Part shown: positions 1-11,077 of the stretch, in pieces
How positions within the stretch are numbered: the first letter of the stretch is position 1
How the letters are laid out: each line of letters begins with the position of its first letter
Assembly: GCF_001592365.1 (NCBI RefSeq)
Contig: NZ_BCWU01000001.1
Coordinates: 1-64,000, forward strand
Direction of reading: 5' to 3'
Origin: Gordonia hydrophobica NBRC 16057
GTDB lineage: Bacteria > Actinomycetota > Actinomycetes > Mycobacteriales > Mycobacteriaceae
DNA: 64,000 nt
Notes under the pieces: model-generated
Databases searched by the model: none
The model's input: the letters and a program-made list of their open reading frames with translations, nothing else
Told to the model about the DNA's origin: nothing
Translations under genes and position numbers: made by a program

Positions 1-5
1 ACGAC

Positions 6-140
6 GCGTGCTCGCTACGCTCGCAGGCGCCACTCGACCAGCTTGGGGGGGGGGCGTGCTCGCTTCGCTCGCAGGCGCCACTCGACCGGCGTGGGCTTCG
101 CTCGCAGGTGCCACTCAACCGGCTTGGGGAGGGCGCTCGA
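6..140. repeat. Tandem intergenic repeat (family B, about 2.5 copies)
   Basis: Two near-identical copies and a third partial copy of a unit built on TGCTCGCTNCGCTCGCAGG followed by CACTCGACC lie end to end here. A run of ten G at 45-54 separates the first two. Related single copies occur at 22922-22971 and 40752-40802, so this is a dispersed intergenic family. Open frames run through it, but they only translate the repeat and are not genes. The rest of 1-228 shows no gene. Confidence 0.75.
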
Positions 141-228
141 CCGACTTGCGGGTGGCGCATCGTGCGTGCGTCGTGCCTTGTGCGGCTATCGTTTTCGACA
201 CACGGAACGTCCAGCGAGGGGTTGGAAG

Positions 229-1152
229 ATGTCAACAGAGGGATCGACGCGGGCGATCATCGCGGCGCTCGCCGCGAATGCCGGGATCGCGGTGGCCAAG
301 TTCGTGGGCTTCGCCGTCACCGGATCGTCGTCCATGCTCGCCGAGGGCGTGCACTCGGTGGCCGATACGTCCAATCAGGGCCTGCTCCTGCTGGGGCAGC
401 GGGCGGCCAAGCGGGAAGCCGACCGACTGCACCCGTTCGGCTACGGCCGGAACCGGTACTTCTACTCCTTCGTCGTCGCGCTCGTCATCTTCACGCTCGG
501 ATCCATGTTCGCGCTCTACGAGGGCGTCGAGAAGATTCGGCACGCGGGCGACCACGGACTCGACTCGCCGCTCGTGGCCGTCGCCATCCTCGTCGTCGCG
601 ATCTGCCTCGAGGGCTACAGCTTCCACACCGCACAGAAGGAGTCGCGGCCGCTCAAGGGCGACGCGTCGTGGTGGCGGTTCATCCGCTCCTCGCGCAGTC
701 CGGAACTGCCCGTGGTGCTACTCGAGGACGCAGGGGCCCTCATCGGCCTGATCCTCGCGCTCGCGGGCGTCGGCCTGACGATGATCACCGGCAACGCGGT
801 CTGGGACGGCATCGGCACCTTGTCGATCGGCATCCTGCTCGGCTTCATCGCCGTCCTGCTGATCATCGAGATGAAGAGTCTGCTGATCGGTGAGGGCGCC
901 ACCGACGAGGAGGACGTCGCGATCCGGGCCGCGCTGCCCGGCTCGGACGTCGACCGCGTCATCCACATGAAGACCCAGTACCTGGGGCCCGACGAACTCC
1001 TGGTCGCCGCCAAGATCGCCATCGCGCCGCGACTGAGCGCGGTCGAGATCGCCCGGGCGATCGACGGCGCCGAGGCCCGCGTCCGCGCGAGAGTGCCGCA
1101 GGCACGCGTGATCTACCTCGAGCCGGACATCGATCGCGGAGAAACGTCCTGA
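229..1152 (+). CDS. Cation diffusion facilitator (CDF) family transporter
   Basis: Predicted inner-membrane divalent-cation/proton antiporter of 307 residues. The N-terminal part carries the CDF metal-site pattern H42-x3-D46 in the second helix, with several further hydrophobic helices. The second metal site reads E166-D167 instead of the usual HxxxD, as in the ZnT9-like CDF branch. A soluble C-terminal domain follows from about residue 220. The ATG at 229 follows a GAGGGG-rich ribosome site. The longer open frame upstream only translates the GCTCGC repeat, so I rejected it. Metal specificity (Zn, Mn, Fe or Co) cannot be read from the sequence. It is followed by an unrelated importer operon. 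Confidence 0.85.
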   Translation: MSTEGSTRAIIAALAANAGIAVAKFVGFAVTGSSSMLAEGVHSVADTSNQGLLLLGQRAAKREADRLHPFGYGRNRYFYSFVVALVIFTLGSMFALYEGVEKIRHAGDHGLDSPLVAVAILVVAICLEGYSFHTAQKESRPLKGDASWWRFIRSSRSPELPVVLLEDAGALIGLILALAGVGLTMITGNAVWDGIGTLSIGILLGFIAVLLIIEMKSLLIGEGATDEEDVAIRAALPGSDVDRVIHMKTQYLGPDELLVAAKIAIAPRLSAVEIARAIDGAEARVRARVPQARVIYLEPDIDRGETS

Positions 1153-1240
1153 TCTCGATTACGTCGGATGCGACCTCGGCGAACGACTCCATGCGCTACC
1201 CTCCGACACGCACCGATCAAAGTGTGAAAGGAGTCACTTC

Positions 1241-2827
1241 GTGACCACATCTGTGTCCCCGGCCCCAGAAGGGCGGGAGACGTGGACCAGTAACCGCGGC
1301 TTCATCCTTGCCGCGATCGGGTCCGCTGCGGGACTGGGCAACATCTGGCGATTCCCAGGCGTTGCCTATGAGGGAGGCGGCGGTGCCTTCCTGATCCCGT
1401 ATCTCATCGCCCTCGTGACCGCAGGCATTCCCATCCTGTTCCTCGACTACGCGGTAGGCCACCGCTTCCGCGCGGCCGCCCCGCTCGCTTTCCGCCGCAT
1501 GTGGCGCAAAGCCGAGGCGCTCGGCTGGTTCCAGACCGCCATCCTGTTCGTCATCTCCACCTACTACGCGGTGATCATCGCGTGGTCGCTCAGCTACTTC
1601 TACTTCTCGTTCGACCTCTCCTGGGGCGACGACGCTGCAGCGTTCTTCACCGGCGACTATCTGCACCTCGGCGATCCCGGGGTGTCGACGGAGATCGTCG
1701 GCGGCGTCGCCTGGCCCCTCATCGCGGTCTGGGCGGCGATCATCGTGATCCTGGCGCTCGGCGTGGCCAAGGGCGTCGAGAAACTGAACGTCATCGGCCT
1801 GCCGCTGCTCGTCCTCGGCTTCTCTGCGCTGGTGATCAAGGCGCTGACGCTGCCGGGCGCCTCCGACGGACTGAACGCGTTGTTCACGCCCGACTGGGGC
1901 GCGCTGACCGACCTCAACGTGTGGATCGCGGCCTACAGCCAGATCTTCTTCTCGATGTCCATCGCCTTCGGCATCATGATCTCCTACGCGTCGTTCCAAC
2001 GACGCAAGGCGAACATGACCTCGTCCGGACTGGTCGTGGGTTTCGCGAACTCGTCGTTCGAGCTCCTCGCAGGCATCGGTGTCTTCTCGACGCTCGGCTT
2101 CCTGGCGCATCAGCAGAGCGTCACCGTCGGCGAACTCGAGGGCATCACCGGTCCGACACTCTCGTTCATCACGTTCCCGACCGTGATCGCGCAGATGCCC
2201 GGCAGCGCGCTGTTCGGCGCACTGTTCTTCGGATCGCTCGCGATCGCCGGATTCACGTCGCTGATCTCGCTGGTCCTGGGCGTCTCGGTGGCCTTCCAAG
2301 AGAAGTTCGGACTCTCGAAGACGACGGCGGCGGTCAGTGTCGGCATCGTCTCGGCGATCGTGTCGTTCGGGCTGTTCGCCACCACCACCGGGCTGATCGC
2401 CCTCGACACTGTCGACCAGTTCGCCAACAACATCGGCATCGTCGTCTCGGCGATCGCGATGTGCGTGGTCGTCGTCTGGCTCGCCCGCACCATCGAGACC
2501 CTGCGCGGGCACTTGAACGCAGTCTCGACGTTCACGGTGGGCAAGTGGTGGATCCCGGTCATCGGCCTGTACGCGCCGATCTTCCTCGGGATCATGCTGG
2601 TCCAGAAGGTCTACGACCTCGTCAAGAACGGATACGAGGGGTACCCGACGTGGTACGTCGGCGTGTTCGGATGGGGAACCGTCGTGCTGCTCGTCGTCCT
2701 CGCCGCAGTCTTCACCTCGATCAAATGGAACGGCCGCGACGATCCGACCTTCACCCCGTGGCCGCCCGTCGACGGCTCGGCCGCGGAGAACGCGACGTCC
2801 TCGACGAACAAGGAGGCGATCCGATGA
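1241..2827 (+). CDS. metP: Neurotransmitter:sodium symporter family amino-acid importer (MetP-like)
   Basis: Sodium-dependent amino-acid importer of the NSS (SLC6/LeuT) family, 528 residues, with about 12 membrane helices. The first helix shows the family signature with Gly-Ser-Ala-Ala-Gly-Leu-Gly-Asn-Ile-Trp-Arg-Phe-Pro around residues 27-40. The GTG start at 1241 has an AAAGGAG ribosome site. The stop overlaps the next start by four bases. That next gene is a MetS-like small subunit, so by analogy with Corynebacterium glutamicum MetPS the pair probably imports methionine and alanine. The family is certain. The substrate is inferred from the MetS partner. Confidence 0.88.
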   Translation: MTTSVSPAPEGRETWTSNRGFILAAIGSAAGLGNIWRFPGVAYEGGGGAFLIPYLIALVTAGIPILFLDYAVGHRFRAAAPLAFRRMWRKAEALGWFQTAILFVISTYYAVIIAWSLSYFYFSFDLSWGDDAAAFFTGDYLHLGDPGVSTEIVGGVAWPLIAVWAAIIVILALGVAKGVEKLNVIGLPLLVLGFSALVIKALTLPGASDGLNALFTPDWGALTDLNVWIAAYSQIFFSMSIAFGIMISYASFQRRKANMTSSGLVVGFANSSFELLAGIGVFSTLGFLAHQQSVTVGELEGITGPTLSFITFPTVIAQMPGSALFGALFFGSLAIAGFTSLISLVLGVSVAFQEKFGLSKTTAAVSVGIVSAIVSFGLFATTTGLIALDTVDQFANNIGIVVSAIAMCVVVVWLARTIETLRGHLNAVSTFTVGKWWIPVIGLYAPIFLGIMLVQKVYDLVKNGYEGYPTWYVGVFGWGTVVLLVVLAAVFTSIKWNGRDDPTFTPWPPVDGSAAENATSSTNKEAIR

Positions 2828-3006
2828 CCGCCACCGCCATCGTTCTGCTGCTGGTCGCCGCCGTCATCGTGTGGGGCGGGCTGATCGCCAGCATCGTGTT
2901 CCTGACCACCCACCCCGAGGTCACCGATCTCGCCGACGAGGATGCGGTCATGAAGGCGGAGGACGTCGTCCGCGCCTCGCAGCCGCATCCAACTCGTGAC
3001 ACCTGA
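2824..3006 (+). CDS. metS: MetS-like small subunit of methionine/alanine importer
   Basis: A 60-residue protein with one N-terminal membrane helix (about residues 4-26), then a short acidic tail. The ATG lies inside the stop region of the upstream symporter (ATGA, four-base overlap), so the two are translationally coupled. In C. glutamicum the small MetS protein is needed for MetP transport activity and has the same length, topology and gene order. Function here is inferred from that arrangement. This gene is easily missed because a longer overlapping frame exists on the same strand. Confidence 0.8.
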   Translation: MTATAIVLLLVAAVIVWGGLIASIVFLTTHPEVTDLADEDAVMKAEDVVRASQPHPTRDT

Positions 3007-3077
3007 CCAGGAATGGAGTACTCGATCAGCGCCGGAGGGCCGGCGCCCTGTCATGCACGAATTGACGAGGAGACATC

Positions 3078-4604
3078 GTGAGCAATCCATTATTTCGGGT
3101 CAAGTCGGTCGAGCAATCGATGGCCGACACCGACGAGCCCGACACCAAACTCAGAAAAGATCTGACCGCATGGGACCTCACGGTGTTCGGCGTCGCGGTG
3201 GTCGTCGGCGCAGGCATCTTCACGCTGACCGCGCGCACCGCGGGCAACGTCGCGGGACCGGCCGTCTCGCTGGCCTTCGTGCTCGCGGCCATCGCCTGCT
3301 GCCTGGCCGCGCTCTGCTACGCGGAGTTCGCGTCGACGGTGCCGGTGGCTGGTTCGGCGTACACCTTCTCGTACGCGACCTTCGGCGAGTTCATCGCCTG
3401 GATCATCGGCTGGGACCTCATTCTGGAGTTCGCGCTCGCCGCCTCGGTGGTCGGGAAGGGATGGTCGCTGTACCTCGGCAACATCATCGGTGAGGGCAAC
3501 AACATCATTACCATCGGCGGGCACGACTTCGACTGGGGCGCGCTCCTGTTGATCGCCGTGCTGACCGTCCTGCTGATCTCGGGGACCAAGCTCTCGTCTC
3601 GGGTGTCGTTGGTCATCACCGCCATCAAGGTCGGCGTCGTGGTTCTGGTGATCGTCGCGGGTGCGTTCTACATCAAGAAGGAGAACTACTCGCCGTTCAT
3701 CCCGCCCGCTGAGACGCCGACGGAGTCGAAGTCGGGGATCCACCAGACCCTGTTCTCGTGGATGACCGGCAGCGACGGCAGCAACTTCGGTTGGTACGGC
3801 CTGCTGGCCGCGGCGTCGCTCGTGTTCTTCGCGTTCATCGGCTTCGACGTCGTCGCGACGACCGCAGAGGAGACCAAGAACCCGCAGAAGGCGCTGCCGC
3901 GCGGCATCCTCGGTTCGCTGGCGATCGTCACCGTCCTCTACGTCGGCGTCTCGCTCGTCCTCACCGGCATGGTGAAGTACACCGAACTGTCCGGCGACAG
4001 CGCCACTCTCGCGACCGCGTTCAAGATCAACGGCGTGGACTGGGTCCGATGGGCGGTCAACATCGGCGCGCTCGCCGGCTTGACGACGGTCGTCATGGTG
4101 ATGCTCCTCGGCCAGACCCGCGTCGGATTCGCGATGGCGCGCGACGGTCTGCTGCCGCGCGGCCTGGCCAAGACCGGCAGCCGGGGCACCCCGGTTCGCA
4201 TCACCGTGATCGTCGGCGTGGTCTCCGGTCTCCTTGCGTTCATCTTTCCGATGGGGACCCTGGAAGAGATGGTCAACATCGGCACGTTGTTCGCATTCGT
4301 GCTGGTCTGCGTCGGTGTCGTCGTTCTGCGTCGCACCCGCCCCGACCTCAAACGCGGATTCCGGGTGCCGTTCGTCCCGCTGGTGCCGATCCTCGCGGTC
4401 CTCGCCTGCTTCTGGCTGATGATCAACCTGTCGATCGAGACCTGGATCCGATTCGTGGTGTGGATGATGATCGGCATCGTCGTCTATTTGGCCTACGGAG
4501 CCAGACACTCCGTGCTGGGCATGCGCGAGCGCAAGGAACTGCCGGGCTACCCGCAGGCGGAACCGGAACCCGCCGGGGACGGCGGTCCGGGAGACAAGAC
4601 CTGA
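3078..4604 (+). CDS. APC superfamily amino-acid permease
   Basis: A 508-residue permease with about 12 membrane helices. After a hydrophilic N-terminus of some 35 residues comes the APC helix-1 motif Val-Val-Gly-Ala-Gly-Ile-Phe, then an acidic-residue-rich region (FDVVATTAEE) typical of the cationic amino-acid transporter/YfnA branch. The GTG start at 3078 follows a GAGGAGA ribosome site. It lies 71 bp after metS in the same direction, so the three importer genes may be co-transcribed. A strong hairpin at 4631-4664 probably ends the unit. The substrate is unknown; cationic amino acids are most likely by family. Confidence 0.85.
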   Translation: MSNPLFRVKSVEQSMADTDEPDTKLRKDLTAWDLTVFGVAVVVGAGIFTLTARTAGNVAGPAVSLAFVLAAIACCLAALCYAEFASTVPVAGSAYTFSYATFGEFIAWIIGWDLILEFALAASVVGKGWSLYLGNIIGEGNNIITIGGHDFDWGALLLIAVLTVLLISGTKLSSRVSLVITAIKVGVVVLVIVAGAFYIKKENYSPFIPPAETPTESKSGIHQTLFSWMTGSDGSNFGWYGLLAAASLVFFAFIGFDVVATTAEETKNPQKALPRGILGSLAIVTVLYVGVSLVLTGMVKYTELSGDSATLATAFKINGVDWVRWAVNIGALAGLTTVVMVMLLGQTRVGFAMARDGLLPRGLAKTGSRGTPVRITVIVGVVSGLLAFIFPMGTLEEMVNIGTLFAFVLVCVGVVVLRRTRPDLKRGFRVPFVPLVPILAVLACFWLMINLSIETWIRFVVWMMIGIVVYLAYGARHSVLGMRERKELPGYPQAEPEPAGDGGPGDKT

Positions 4605-4630
4605 GCGCGCTAGCGTAGAGAGGCCATGAC

Positions 4631-4664
4631 ACGGTACCGGTCGCCGACAGGCGGCCGGTACCGT
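4631..4664 (+). terminator. Long stem-loop between permease and sahH
   Basis: Two 15-base arms (4631-4645 and 4650-4664) are complementary with a single mismatch around a GACA loop. There is no T-run after it, as is common in actinobacteria. It most likely terminates the permease transcript, but it also lies only 38 bp before the sahH start and could fold in a sahH leader. Confidence 0.55.
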
Positions 4665-4702
4665 CGTTCATGATCACCGACTTTCCAATCGAGAGGGACC
4701 AG

Positions 4703-6175
<1,473 letters not shown>

Positions 6176-6192
6176 TTCCTTCGGTTCCTGTT

Positions 6193-6233
6193 CCGCCGCA
6201 CCGGGAGGTATCGCTCCGGTGCGGCGGTTCTTT
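6193..6233 (+). terminator. Rho-independent terminator after sahH
   Basis: Perfect 12-bp stem (6193-6204 with 6216-6227) closed by an 11-base loop and followed by TTCTTT. It lies between the convergent sahH and tmk genes and may serve both strands. Confidence 0.8.
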
Positions 6234-6273
6234 GTCGGAGGCCGGCGGGCTCGCTTGCGCTGTGCGGCCCGGC

Positions 6274-6906
6274 TCAGTTCAGTTGGGCCAAGACCGCTTC
6301 GACGGCGTCGTCGCCGTCGGCCCAAGACCAGGTCGACATCCAGTCGGTCTCGACCAACTCGCCGTAGACGCGGTAGACGCGCTGTTGCAGGTCGGTGTCG
6401 CGCTCATAGGCGTCGACGGGGCGGTCGGCGTCGGCCTCGGCGCGGCCGACGGCACGGGTCATCGCGACCTCGGGCGGAACGCCGAGGAGGAGCTGGTGGT
6501 CGGGGACCGGCAGCGCGAAGCGGCCGAACTCGAGATCGGCGACCCACGAGACCACGTCGGACTCCGCACCCTCGCCCAGACGCGCGGCGTTGTAGGCGGC
6601 GTTCGACGCCGTGTAACGGTCGCAGAGGACGAGGTCGTGTTCGGCGAGCGCGCCGCGCAGCAGCGGGCGGGCGGCGGCGCGGTCGAGCGCGAACAGCAGC
6701 CCCATCGCATAGACGCTGTCGCGCAGGTCGCCGTGCCTGCCGTGCAACGCCTCCGAGGCCAGGTCGGCGGTGATCGACTCGCCGTACCGGGGAAAGGCGA
6801 TGGAACTGACCGAGGCCCCGCGCGCCGCGGCGGCCTTCTCGATCCGCGCGACAGTCGTGCGTTTGCCTGCGCCGTCCAGGCCTTCAACAGCCACGAGAAT
6901 GCCCAC
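6274..6906 (-). CDS. tmk: Thymidylate kinase
   Basis: Phosphorylates dTMP to dTDP for DNA synthesis. 210 residues from a GTG start. The P-loop reads EGLDGAGKRT near the N-terminus, then the dTMP-site motif FPRYGES, a DRYxASNAAY box with the DR(Y) motif, and a YERDxxLQQR lid segment, all as in M. tuberculosis Tmk. It is convergent with sahH and divergent from mtrA. In M. tuberculosis, as I recall, sahH, tmk and mtrA point the same way, so this single gene appears flipped. Confidence 0.93.
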   Translation of the reverse strand: MGILVAVEGLDGAGKRTTVARIEKAAAARGASVSSIAFPRYGESITADLASEALHGRHGDLRDSVYAMGLLFALDRAAARPLLRGALAEHDLVLCDRYTASNAAYNAARLGEGAESDVVSWVADLEFGRFALPVPDHQLLLGVPPEVAMTRAVGRAEADADRPVDAYERDTDLQQRVYRVYGELVETDWMSTWSWADGDDAVEAVLAQLN

Positions 6907-7008
6907 GCCGGACAGTCTAGGCAGTGTGGGCCAGGTCGCCACCCAGGCGCGCCGCCGCGGGGCGGCGCGGGCGTGTCGCAGCGACCAATCCGCGGGCGAA
7001 GTGACACC

Positions 7009-7695
7009 ATGGCAGGCATGAAGCCACGCATCTTGGTTGTTGACGACGACGCCGCCCTCGCCGAGATGCTCACGATCGTCCTCAAGAACGAAGGCTTCGA
7101 GCCGTTCACCGTCGGCGACGGCACGCAGGCGCTGACCGCGGTCCGCGAAGTCCGCCCCGACCTGGTGCTCTTGGATCTCATGCTCCCCGGGATGAACGGC
7201 ATCGACGTCTGCCGCGTCCTCCGGTCCGACTCCAATGTGCCGATCGTGATGCTGACCGCCAAATCCGACACCGTGGATGTGGTGCTCGGCCTGGAGTCCG
7301 GCGCCGACGACTACATGGTGAAGCCGTTCAAGCCGAAAGAACTCGTCGCCCGGATCCGCGCCCGCCTGCGCCGCAACGAGGACGACCCGGCAGAACTGCT
7401 CGCCATCGGCCCCGTCGAGATCGACGTGCCCGCACACAAGGTCACCCGCGACGGTGTGCCGATCTCGCTGACACCGCTGGAGTTCGACCTCCTCGTCGCG
7501 CTGGCGCGCAAGCCGCGCCAGGTCTTCACCCGCGACGTGCTGCTGGAACAGGTGTGGGGCTATCGCCACCCGGCCGATACTCGCCTGGTGAACGTGCACG
7601 TCCAGCGGCTGCGCGCCAAGGTCGAGACTGATCCGGAGAATCCGGAGATCGTGCTCACCGTGAGAGGGGTCGGCTACAAGGCCGGGCCGCCGTGA
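7009..7695 (+). CDS. mtrA: Two-component response regulator MtrA
   Basis: OmpR/PhoB-type DNA-binding response regulator of 228 residues. The receiver domain (about 1-120) has the acidic pocket VDDD, the phosphoacceptor D56 in LLDLMLPGM and the switch lysine in VKPFKPKEL. The winged-helix domain ends in [11 protein letters not shown], nearly identical to mycobacterial MtrA. MtrA controls cell-division, peptidoglycan-hydrolase and replication-linked genes in Mycobacteriales. The start gives MAGMKPRIL and the same length as M. tuberculosis MtrA. Its stop overlaps the mtrB GTG by four bases. Confidence 0.97.
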   Translation: MAGMKPRILVVDDDAALAEMLTIVLKNEGFEPFTVGDGTQALTAVREVRPDLVLLDLMLPGMNGIDVCRVLRSDSNVPIVMLTAKSDTVDVVLGLESGADDYMVKPFKPKELVARIRARLRRNEDDPAELLAIGPVEIDVPAHKVTRDGVPISLTPLEFDLLVALARKPRQVFTRDVLLEQVWGYRHPADTRLVNVHVQRLRAKVETDPENPEIVLTVRGVGYKAGPP

Positions 7696-9314
7696 TCGGG
7701 GGCCGCCGGATCAACCGGGGGCCGATCGACCGACTCCTCGCACTGATCCGGCGCGCCATCGCGGGCGTCGGACGGACCACCGGGCAGATCTGGCGCCGGT
7801 CCGTGCAGACCCGAGTGATCGTCTCGACGCTGATCCTGTCTTTCGTGGTGCTGCTGATCCTCGGATTCGTGCTGGTCAGCCAGATCACCGGTCGCCTCCT
7901 CGACGCGAAGCAAGAAGTCGCGACCGAGGAGATCGGCAGGATGCGGTCGGTCGTCGAACGCGTCCTGGGCAGCGCCGAAGCCAACTCCGCCGTGCAGAAC
8001 CGGCTGGCGCGGGCGCGTTCCCTGATGACCGATCAGGACCCGGGCACCGCGCAGAGTGCGGCCGTCGCAGGCTCCTTCGACAGCGTGCTGGTGGTGCGCG
8101 AAGAGACCCGGCCCGCCCAGGAGATCGCCGTCGGACCGGTCGACGACGTGCCGTCGGCCCTGCGCAAGATGGTCGCGGGCGGGCAGGTGGCCTACCAGTA
8201 CACGACGATCCAACAGGGCGGTGGCGCGGTCTCGGCACTCGTGATCGGGTCGCCGGTGGAGAGCCCCATCCAGGGCTTGGAACTGTATCTGGTGTTTCCG
8301 TTGGCCAGCGAACAGAACACGGTGTCGCTGGTGCGCGGAACTCTGCTCACCGGCGGACTCGTGCTGCTCGGACTCCTCGCCGCGATCGCCTGGCTGGTGA
8401 CCCGGCAGGTCATCGCGCCGCTGCGGTCGGCGTCGCGGATCGCGGTGCGCTTCGCCGACGGTCGACTCTCCGAGCGGATGCCGGTGTACGGCGAGGACGA
8501 GTTCGCGCGACTGGCGGTCTCGTTCAACGACATGGCCGAGAGCCTGTCCCGCCAGATCTCGCACCTCGAGGAGTTCGGCGGCCTGCAGCGTCAGTTCACC
8601 TCGGACGTCAGCCACGAACTGCGGACGCCGCTGACCACCGTGCGAATGGCGGCTGATCTGCTCTACGACGGCCGCGAAGACCTCGACCCGGTCCAACGGC
8701 GCTCGGTGGAACTCCTCGACAAGGAACTGAACCGATTCGAGACGCTCCTGACCGAGTTGCTGGAGATCTCCCGGCACGACGCGGGCATGGCCGAACTCGC
8801 CGCCGAACGGATGGACATGGCGGTCCCGATCGATGCAGCCGTCGCGACCGTCTCGCATCTGGCCGCCGAGTCCGGGAGCGACCTGGTGCTGGATCTTCCC
8901 GCCGAGCCGGTGCTCGCGGAGATCGACCCGCGTCGCATCGAGCGCGTTCTGCGTAATCTGTTGGCGAACGCCATCGACCACGGCGAGCACAAGCCGGTGA
9001 CCCTGACGATGCGGTCCGACGGCGATGCTGTCGCCATCACCGTCCGCGACCAGGGCATCGGCCTCCGTCCGGGAGAGGAGAAGTTGGTGTTCAACCGCTT
9101 CTGGCGGTCCGACCCGTCACGAGTGCGTCGGTCCGGCGGCACCGGACTGGGCCTGGCGATCAGCATCGAGGACGCACGCCTGCACCAGGGGCGACTCGAA
9201 GCGTGGGGTGAACCCGGCGAAGGGTCGTGCTTCCGCCTCACCCTGCCGCTGGTGCGCGGACACAAACTGCTCGGGAGTCCGCTGCCGCTGCGGCCGATCG
9301 AGGCCGGCCGATGA
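7692..9314 (+). CDS. mtrB: Sensor histidine kinase MtrB
   Basis: Membrane sensor kinase partner of MtrA, 540 residues. A membrane helix near residues 40-62 and a second near 218-240 flank an extracytoplasmic sensor domain. HAMP follows, then the dimerisation/phosphoacceptor box SHELRTPLT with His308, and an ATPase domain with the N, G1 and G2 boxes ([24 protein letters not shown]). The GTG start overlaps the mtrA stop (GTGA) and the gene overlaps lpqB by four bases, so mtrA-mtrB-lpqB form one coupled operon. Confidence 0.96.
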   Translation: MIGGRRINRGPIDRLLALIRRAIAGVGRTTGQIWRRSVQTRVIVSTLILSFVVLLILGFVLVSQITGRLLDAKQEVATEEIGRMRSVVERVLGSAEANSAVQNRLARARSLMTDQDPGTAQSAAVAGSFDSVLVVREETRPAQEIAVGPVDDVPSALRKMVAGGQVAYQYTTIQQGGGAVSALVIGSPVESPIQGLELYLVFPLASEQNTVSLVRGTLLTGGLVLLGLLAAIAWLVTRQVIAPLRSASRIAVRFADGRLSERMPVYGEDEFARLAVSFNDMAESLSRQISHLEEFGGLQRQFTSDVSHELRTPLTTVRMAADLLYDGREDLDPVQRRSVELLDKELNRFETLLTELLEISRHDAGMAELAAERMDMAVPIDAAVATVSHLAAESGSDLVLDLPAEPVLAEIDPRRIERVLRNLLANAIDHGEHKPVTLTMRSDGDAVAITVRDQGIGLRPGEEKLVFNRFWRSDPSRVRRSGGTGLGLAISIEDARLHQGRLEAWGEPGEGSCFRLTLPLVRGHKLLGSPLPLRPIEAGR

Positions 9315-11035
9315 GACGACTGGTGGCGGCGCTGAGTCTGCTGCTCACCGCCGCGATGGTGTTGACCGGCTGCGTCGACATTCCCGAATCGTCCTCGCCG
9401 CAGCCCATCCACGCCTTCGACCGGAAGCGCCCCACCAACGTGGTGCCGTCGCCGCGGCCGGACGACGACCCCGAGACCATGGCGCGGAACTTCGTGAAGG
9501 CGATGTCGGATCCCACCGGCGGGCATCGCGCCGCCCGCAAGTTCCTGACGCCGCAGGCGAGTCAGGGGTGGGACGACCAGGGCGACATGACCGTGATGCG
9601 GAACGTCGAGATCACCATCGACGAGCGCACCGAGAACGCCGTCCGACTGCGGATCACCGGCGAACGGACGGGCGAACTGACGTCGTCGGGCGCGCTCCGG
9701 TCGGCCGCGGGGTCGATCGTTCTCGCGGTGTCGCTGGCGCGGATCGACGGCGCGTGGCGCATCAACGGCGACGTGCCCTCGGGGACCGTCACGGACGCCT
9801 CGCAGTTCCTCACCGCCTACCGCCAGGTGGACCTGTTCTACCCGGATCGGACAATGACCCGGCTCGTCGCCGATCCGCGCTGGTTGTTCGGCGCGGAACC
9901 GGATCCGTCGGCGGTCGTCAACCGCCTGCTCGCGGGGCCGGACAGCATGCTCGAGGGCGCCGTCGCCGACGGCACCGTGCGCGGGGTGTCGTTGCTGGGG
10001 CCGGTGACCACCACGGGCAACAGCATCGTGGTCCCGCTCGGTGATGTGTCCGACGCGGATGCGAAGAGTCGGACGGCGCTCGCCGCCCAGATCATCTGGA
10101 CCCTCGACGACGCGGGCATCTCCGGCACCTACCGGATCATGGCGGACGGGGCCGCACTGGTCGCCGGCCGATCCGAGGGCTGGCGGAGCGCCGACGTGAG
10201 CTCGTTCGAACCCGAGCCCAAGCGGGATCAGGCCCCGCTGCACCTGGTGCGCGACGGCGTGCTGACGCGCCTCACGGGCAACCGCGCAGTTCCGGTGGGC
10301 GGCGACTTCGGCGGCATGCGCGACATCACCGCGGCGGGAATCTCCTCGGATCTGAGCCAGGCGGCGGTCGTCGTCCAGCGGGACGGCCGCAGCGCACTGA
10401 TGGTGGGCCCCTACGACGGCCGGGCCGTCGAGGCGGCCGACGGTGCGACGATGACGAAACCCTCGTACGGCGCCGCGACGGACACCGGGTACGTGGCGGT
10501 CGATGGCCGCCCGTACCAATGGATCTACGATCCGGCCACCGGATCGGCGCGGTCGGGTCCCCTGGATGCGAGTGCAGTCACCGCCATCGCCCCGGGGCCG
10601 ATCACCGCGATGCAGGTGTCGCCGGACGGCGTGCGCGTCGCGCTCATCGTCGGCGGGCGCGTGCTGATGGCGGTCATCTCGGTCAACGATCGCGGCGTCC
10701 CGTCGCTCACCGGCGTGTACGAGCTGACGCCGGATCTGGTGGGGGAGGCCGTCGGCGTCGCGTGGTCCACCGCCGAGATCCTGTACATCACCCGACGTGG
10801 CGAGGACACGCCCGTCTGGCGCGCGTCGATTGCGGGGACGCAGTCGTACGGGCTGGTCAGCGGCAACCTCAAGCCGCCGGTCGTCGACATCGCGGCATCG
10901 GGAACGACGGTGTACGTAGGCGACAACCGCGGCGTGCAGCAGATCGGCACCGGTCAGGTCCGCCCCGATCAGTACTGGACCGCAGTCGGCCCGGAGGCGG
11001 GCCATGGAACCGTACCCGTGGTCCCCGGCCGCTGA
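9311..11035 (+). CDS. lpqB: Lipoprotein LpqB (MtrAB accessory)
   Basis: Secreted lipoprotein of 574 residues. The signal peptide ends in a lipobox LTGC with lipidated Cys21. After it come a GerMN-type domain and a C-terminal beta-propeller-like region. In mycobacteria LpqB binds the MtrB extracellular domain and tunes MtrA phosphorylation. The ATG overlaps the mtrB stop by four bases (ATGA), which fixes the start. A separate promoter for comF appears 28 bp after its stop. Confidence 0.94.
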   Translation: MRRLVAALSLLLTAAMVLTGCVDIPESSSPQPIHAFDRKRPTNVVPSPRPDDDPETMARNFVKAMSDPTGGHRAARKFLTPQASQGWDDQGDMTVMRNVEITIDERTENAVRLRITGERTGELTSSGALRSAAGSIVLAVSLARIDGAWRINGDVPSGTVTDASQFLTAYRQVDLFYPDRTMTRLVADPRWLFGAEPDPSAVVNRLLAGPDSMLEGAVADGTVRGVSLLGPVTTTGNSIVVPLGDVSDADAKSRTALAAQIIWTLDDAGISGTYRIMADGAALVAGRSEGWRSADVSSFEPEPKRDQAPLHLVRDGVLTRLTGNRAVPVGGDFGGMRDITAAGISSDLSQAAVVVQRDGRSALMVGPYDGRAVEAADGATMTKPSYGAATDTGYVAVDGRPYQWIYDPATGSARSGPLDASAVTAIAPGPITAMQVSPDGVRVALIVGGRVLMAVISVNDRGVPSLTGVYELTPDLVGEAVGVAWSTAEILYITRRGEDTPVWRASIAGTQSYGLVSGNLKPPVVDIAASGTTVYVGDNRGVQQIGTGQVRPDQYWTAVGPEAGHGTVPVVPGR

Positions 11036-11077
11036 GTGCGGACCATGCGGCCGTGACGTCTCCTACAATCGGCAGGC

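Noticed and set aside
1217..2512. Long minus-strand frame opposite the NSS symporter
   Set aside because: Its Arg/Asp/Glu-rich translation is the usual shadow of a G+C-rich membrane protein gene; there is no start signal.
4605..4702. SAH or SAM riboswitch before sahH
   Set aside because: Only 98 bp are available and I see a simple hairpin, not the conserved core of a known SAH or SAM riboswitch.
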